A DNA stretch of 41,445 nucleotides from an uncultured Bacteroidales bacterium. Its GTDB lineage: Bacteria; Bacteroidota; Bacteroidia; Bacteroidales; Bacteroidaceae. A program made the position numbers and the translations under genes. The stretch lies in the NCBI GenBank assembly GCA_902802285.1, contig CADCLI010000009.1:1-41445 (forward strand), in the 5' to 3' direction. Every line of letters begins with the position of its first letter. Within the stretch, counting starts at the first letter, position 1. Under the pieces are notes generated by a model. The model saw only the letters and a program-made list of their open reading frames with translations. It made no database searches and was not told the DNA's origin. This document shows positions 40,582 to 41,445 of the stretch, in pieces.

Positions 40582-41445
40582 ATGCAATAATACTGGTATC
40601 CGAGAGCTCGCTGAGTCTGGCCCGTAAAATCCGGACGGCGCTGACTGATAGTGAGATATACAGCCAGAAAGAACTGGATGGCTGCAATGTGATAAAGTCT
40701 TACGCCCAGTTCATCAAGGAGAACTGGAGCAGTCTGGAGCAGATAGTCTTTATAGGCGCAATGGGAATTTGCGTACGCAGTATAGCACACTGCGTAAAGG
40801 ATAAGTACAGGGACCCGGCTGTGGTATGTGTGGACAGCACCGGACAGTTTGTGATACCAGTCCTGTCCGGACACATAGGCGGAGCAAACGACTTGGCACG
40901 ACGTATAGCCGGACTTACCGGCGGGCAGGCTGTTGTAACCACCCAGAGTGACAACACAGGCCTCTGGGCTCTTGATACACTGGCCGCAAAGTACAACTGG
41001 AGGACTGACATCAGCCGCGCCCGCATGAACAGAGCTATAGCCCTGTTTGTGGAGAAGCACCCTACAGCCCTGCTGCTTGAGGTCCGTGATGCCGGCACTG
41101 ATTATCTGGAGAGCACTCTGCCCGGTCACGTCAAGGTGTTCAGTAAGTATGACGATATAGATTTCAGCCAGTTCCAACTGCTCCTAACCGTTGGGCCGCA
41201 TACATTTGATGCCCCGATACCTGTGCTCAGCTACTATCCGCAGGTGCTGCGCATCGGCTTTGGATGCCGTCGTCAGTGCAGGCCTGATGGCATAGCAGAG
41301 CATATTGAGAGCACTCTCCGGGAGAACGGCCTTTCACCGATGGCTATAGCCGGGATAGGTACAATAGGACTCAAGAAAGATGAGCCGCTGCTGGCGGCAT
41401 TGCAGAGCCGCTGGCCGTGGGCCGGGACTGACATCTGGACTGCAT
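40578..41445 (+). CDS. cbiG: Cobalt-precorrin-5A hydrolase CbiG, partial at window end
   Basis: CbiG opens the delta-lactone of cobalt-precorrin-5A with loss of acetaldehyde; its presence favours the early-cobalt (anaerobic-type) route. The frame starts MNAIILVSESSLSLARKIR at 40578, overlapping the cobL stop by four bases; the ATG at 40582 meets a stop after two codons. Family signs are IVFIGAMGICVRSIA, VVCVDSTGQFVIPVLSGHIG, GGANDLARRIA and the C-terminal-domain start VLRIGFGCRR, followed by MAIAGIGTIGLKKDE. No stop occurs before the window edge. A downstream fusion (for example to CobM/CbiF) is possible but not visible. Confidence 0.93.
   Translation, partial: MNAIILVSESSLSLARKIRTALTDSEIYSQKELDGCNVIKSYAQFIKENWSSLEQIVFIGAMGICVRSIAHCVKDKYRDPAVVCVDSTGQFVIPVLSGHIGGANDLARRIAGLTGGQAVVTTQSDNTGLWALDTLAAKYNWRTDISRARMNRAIALFVEKHPTALLLEVRDAGTDYLESTLPGHVKVFSKYDDIDFSQFQLLLTVGPHTFDAPIPVLSYYPQVLRIGFGCRRQCRPDGIAEHIESTLRENGLSPMAIAGIGTIGLKKDEPLLAALQSRWPWAGTDIWTA

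Noticed and set aside
1..41445. Prophage or integrative element spanning the defence region
   Set aside because: No integrase, phage structural, conjugation or attachment-site sequence was recognised; gene content alone is not enough.
1..41445. tRNA or rRNA genes
   Set aside because: No stretch with a tRNA-like cloverleaf or rRNA signature was noticed by eye; a covariance-model search would be decisive.

Overview
The window reads as chromosomal DNA of a member of the Bacteroidales (phylum Bacteroidota). Supporting signs are recurrent TAnnTTTG -7 promoter elements, start codons without Shine-Dalgarno sequences, BspA-type leucine-rich-repeat (LRR) proteins, a lipoprotein GH3 enzyme, and a fused-gene cobalamin pathway (CobJ-CobH, CbiE-CbiT, CbiG). 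No rRNA, tRNA, integrase or transposase gene was recognised. Family assignments come from motif reading only; no database search was possible.

Layout. (1) 1-3.6 kb is a worn accessory stretch: a partial OGG-fold-like gene, a DUF2809 gene, a small conserved protein, a NERD nuclease, a DUF6440 gene and a GIY-YIG gene. Three of these six are frame-broken. (2) 3.6-11.1 kb is a compact minus-strand defence operon, in transcription order C5-cytosine methyltransferase, DUF3883 nuclease-like protein, McrB-like motor, McrC/LlaJI-like nuclease, Vsr and DUF2971. (3) 11.2-12.9 kb holds two near-identical nucleoside-deoxyribosyltransferase-like genes flanking a broken gene. (4) 13.0-22.8 kb is a minus-strand cluster of five BspA-type LRR proteins without evident signal peptides, mixed with small acidic proteins that share domains. 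One LRR gene is frameshifted. (5) 23.0-24.7 kb is a divergent plus-strand gene with a sigma-factor-like N-terminus and an HExxH metallopeptidase-like C-terminus. (6) 24.7-27.8 kb is a minus-strand operon of two small paralogues, a DUF2779 nuclease and a DpnI-like methyl-directed restriction enzyme. (7) 28.0-34.2 kb has a DUF4160/DUF2442-HTH pair under a palindromic operator, TSCPD, DUF4143 ATPase, an AlkZ-related protein, a GH3 lipoprotein, a YdeI-like protein and a MATE transporter. (8) 34.3-41.4 kb is core metabolism: cobC-cobS-cobT-cobU-NUDIX on the minus strand, and divergent cobJ/cobH-cobL(cbiET)-cbiG on the plus strand, the last cut by the window end.

Two non-coding patterns stand out. 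First, a palindromic REP-like repeat (arms GTGACGCAAAG and CTTTGCGTCAC) occurs about a dozen times. It often supplies the stop codon of the adjacent gene, and three times it encodes a protein terminus. A second palindrome (GGGGACTGTCCCC type) accompanies it. Second, three operons in the 16-28 kb accessory region share an upstream element GGTAACGATA-N13-GTATAATAAG. Its spacing is identical each time, it looks like a dedicated promoter, and one copy lies beside the sigma-like/metallopeptidase gene. Five frame-broken genes between 0.85 and 19.3 kb, against none seen in the cobalamin genes, suggest decay of accessory genes or local sequence errors.
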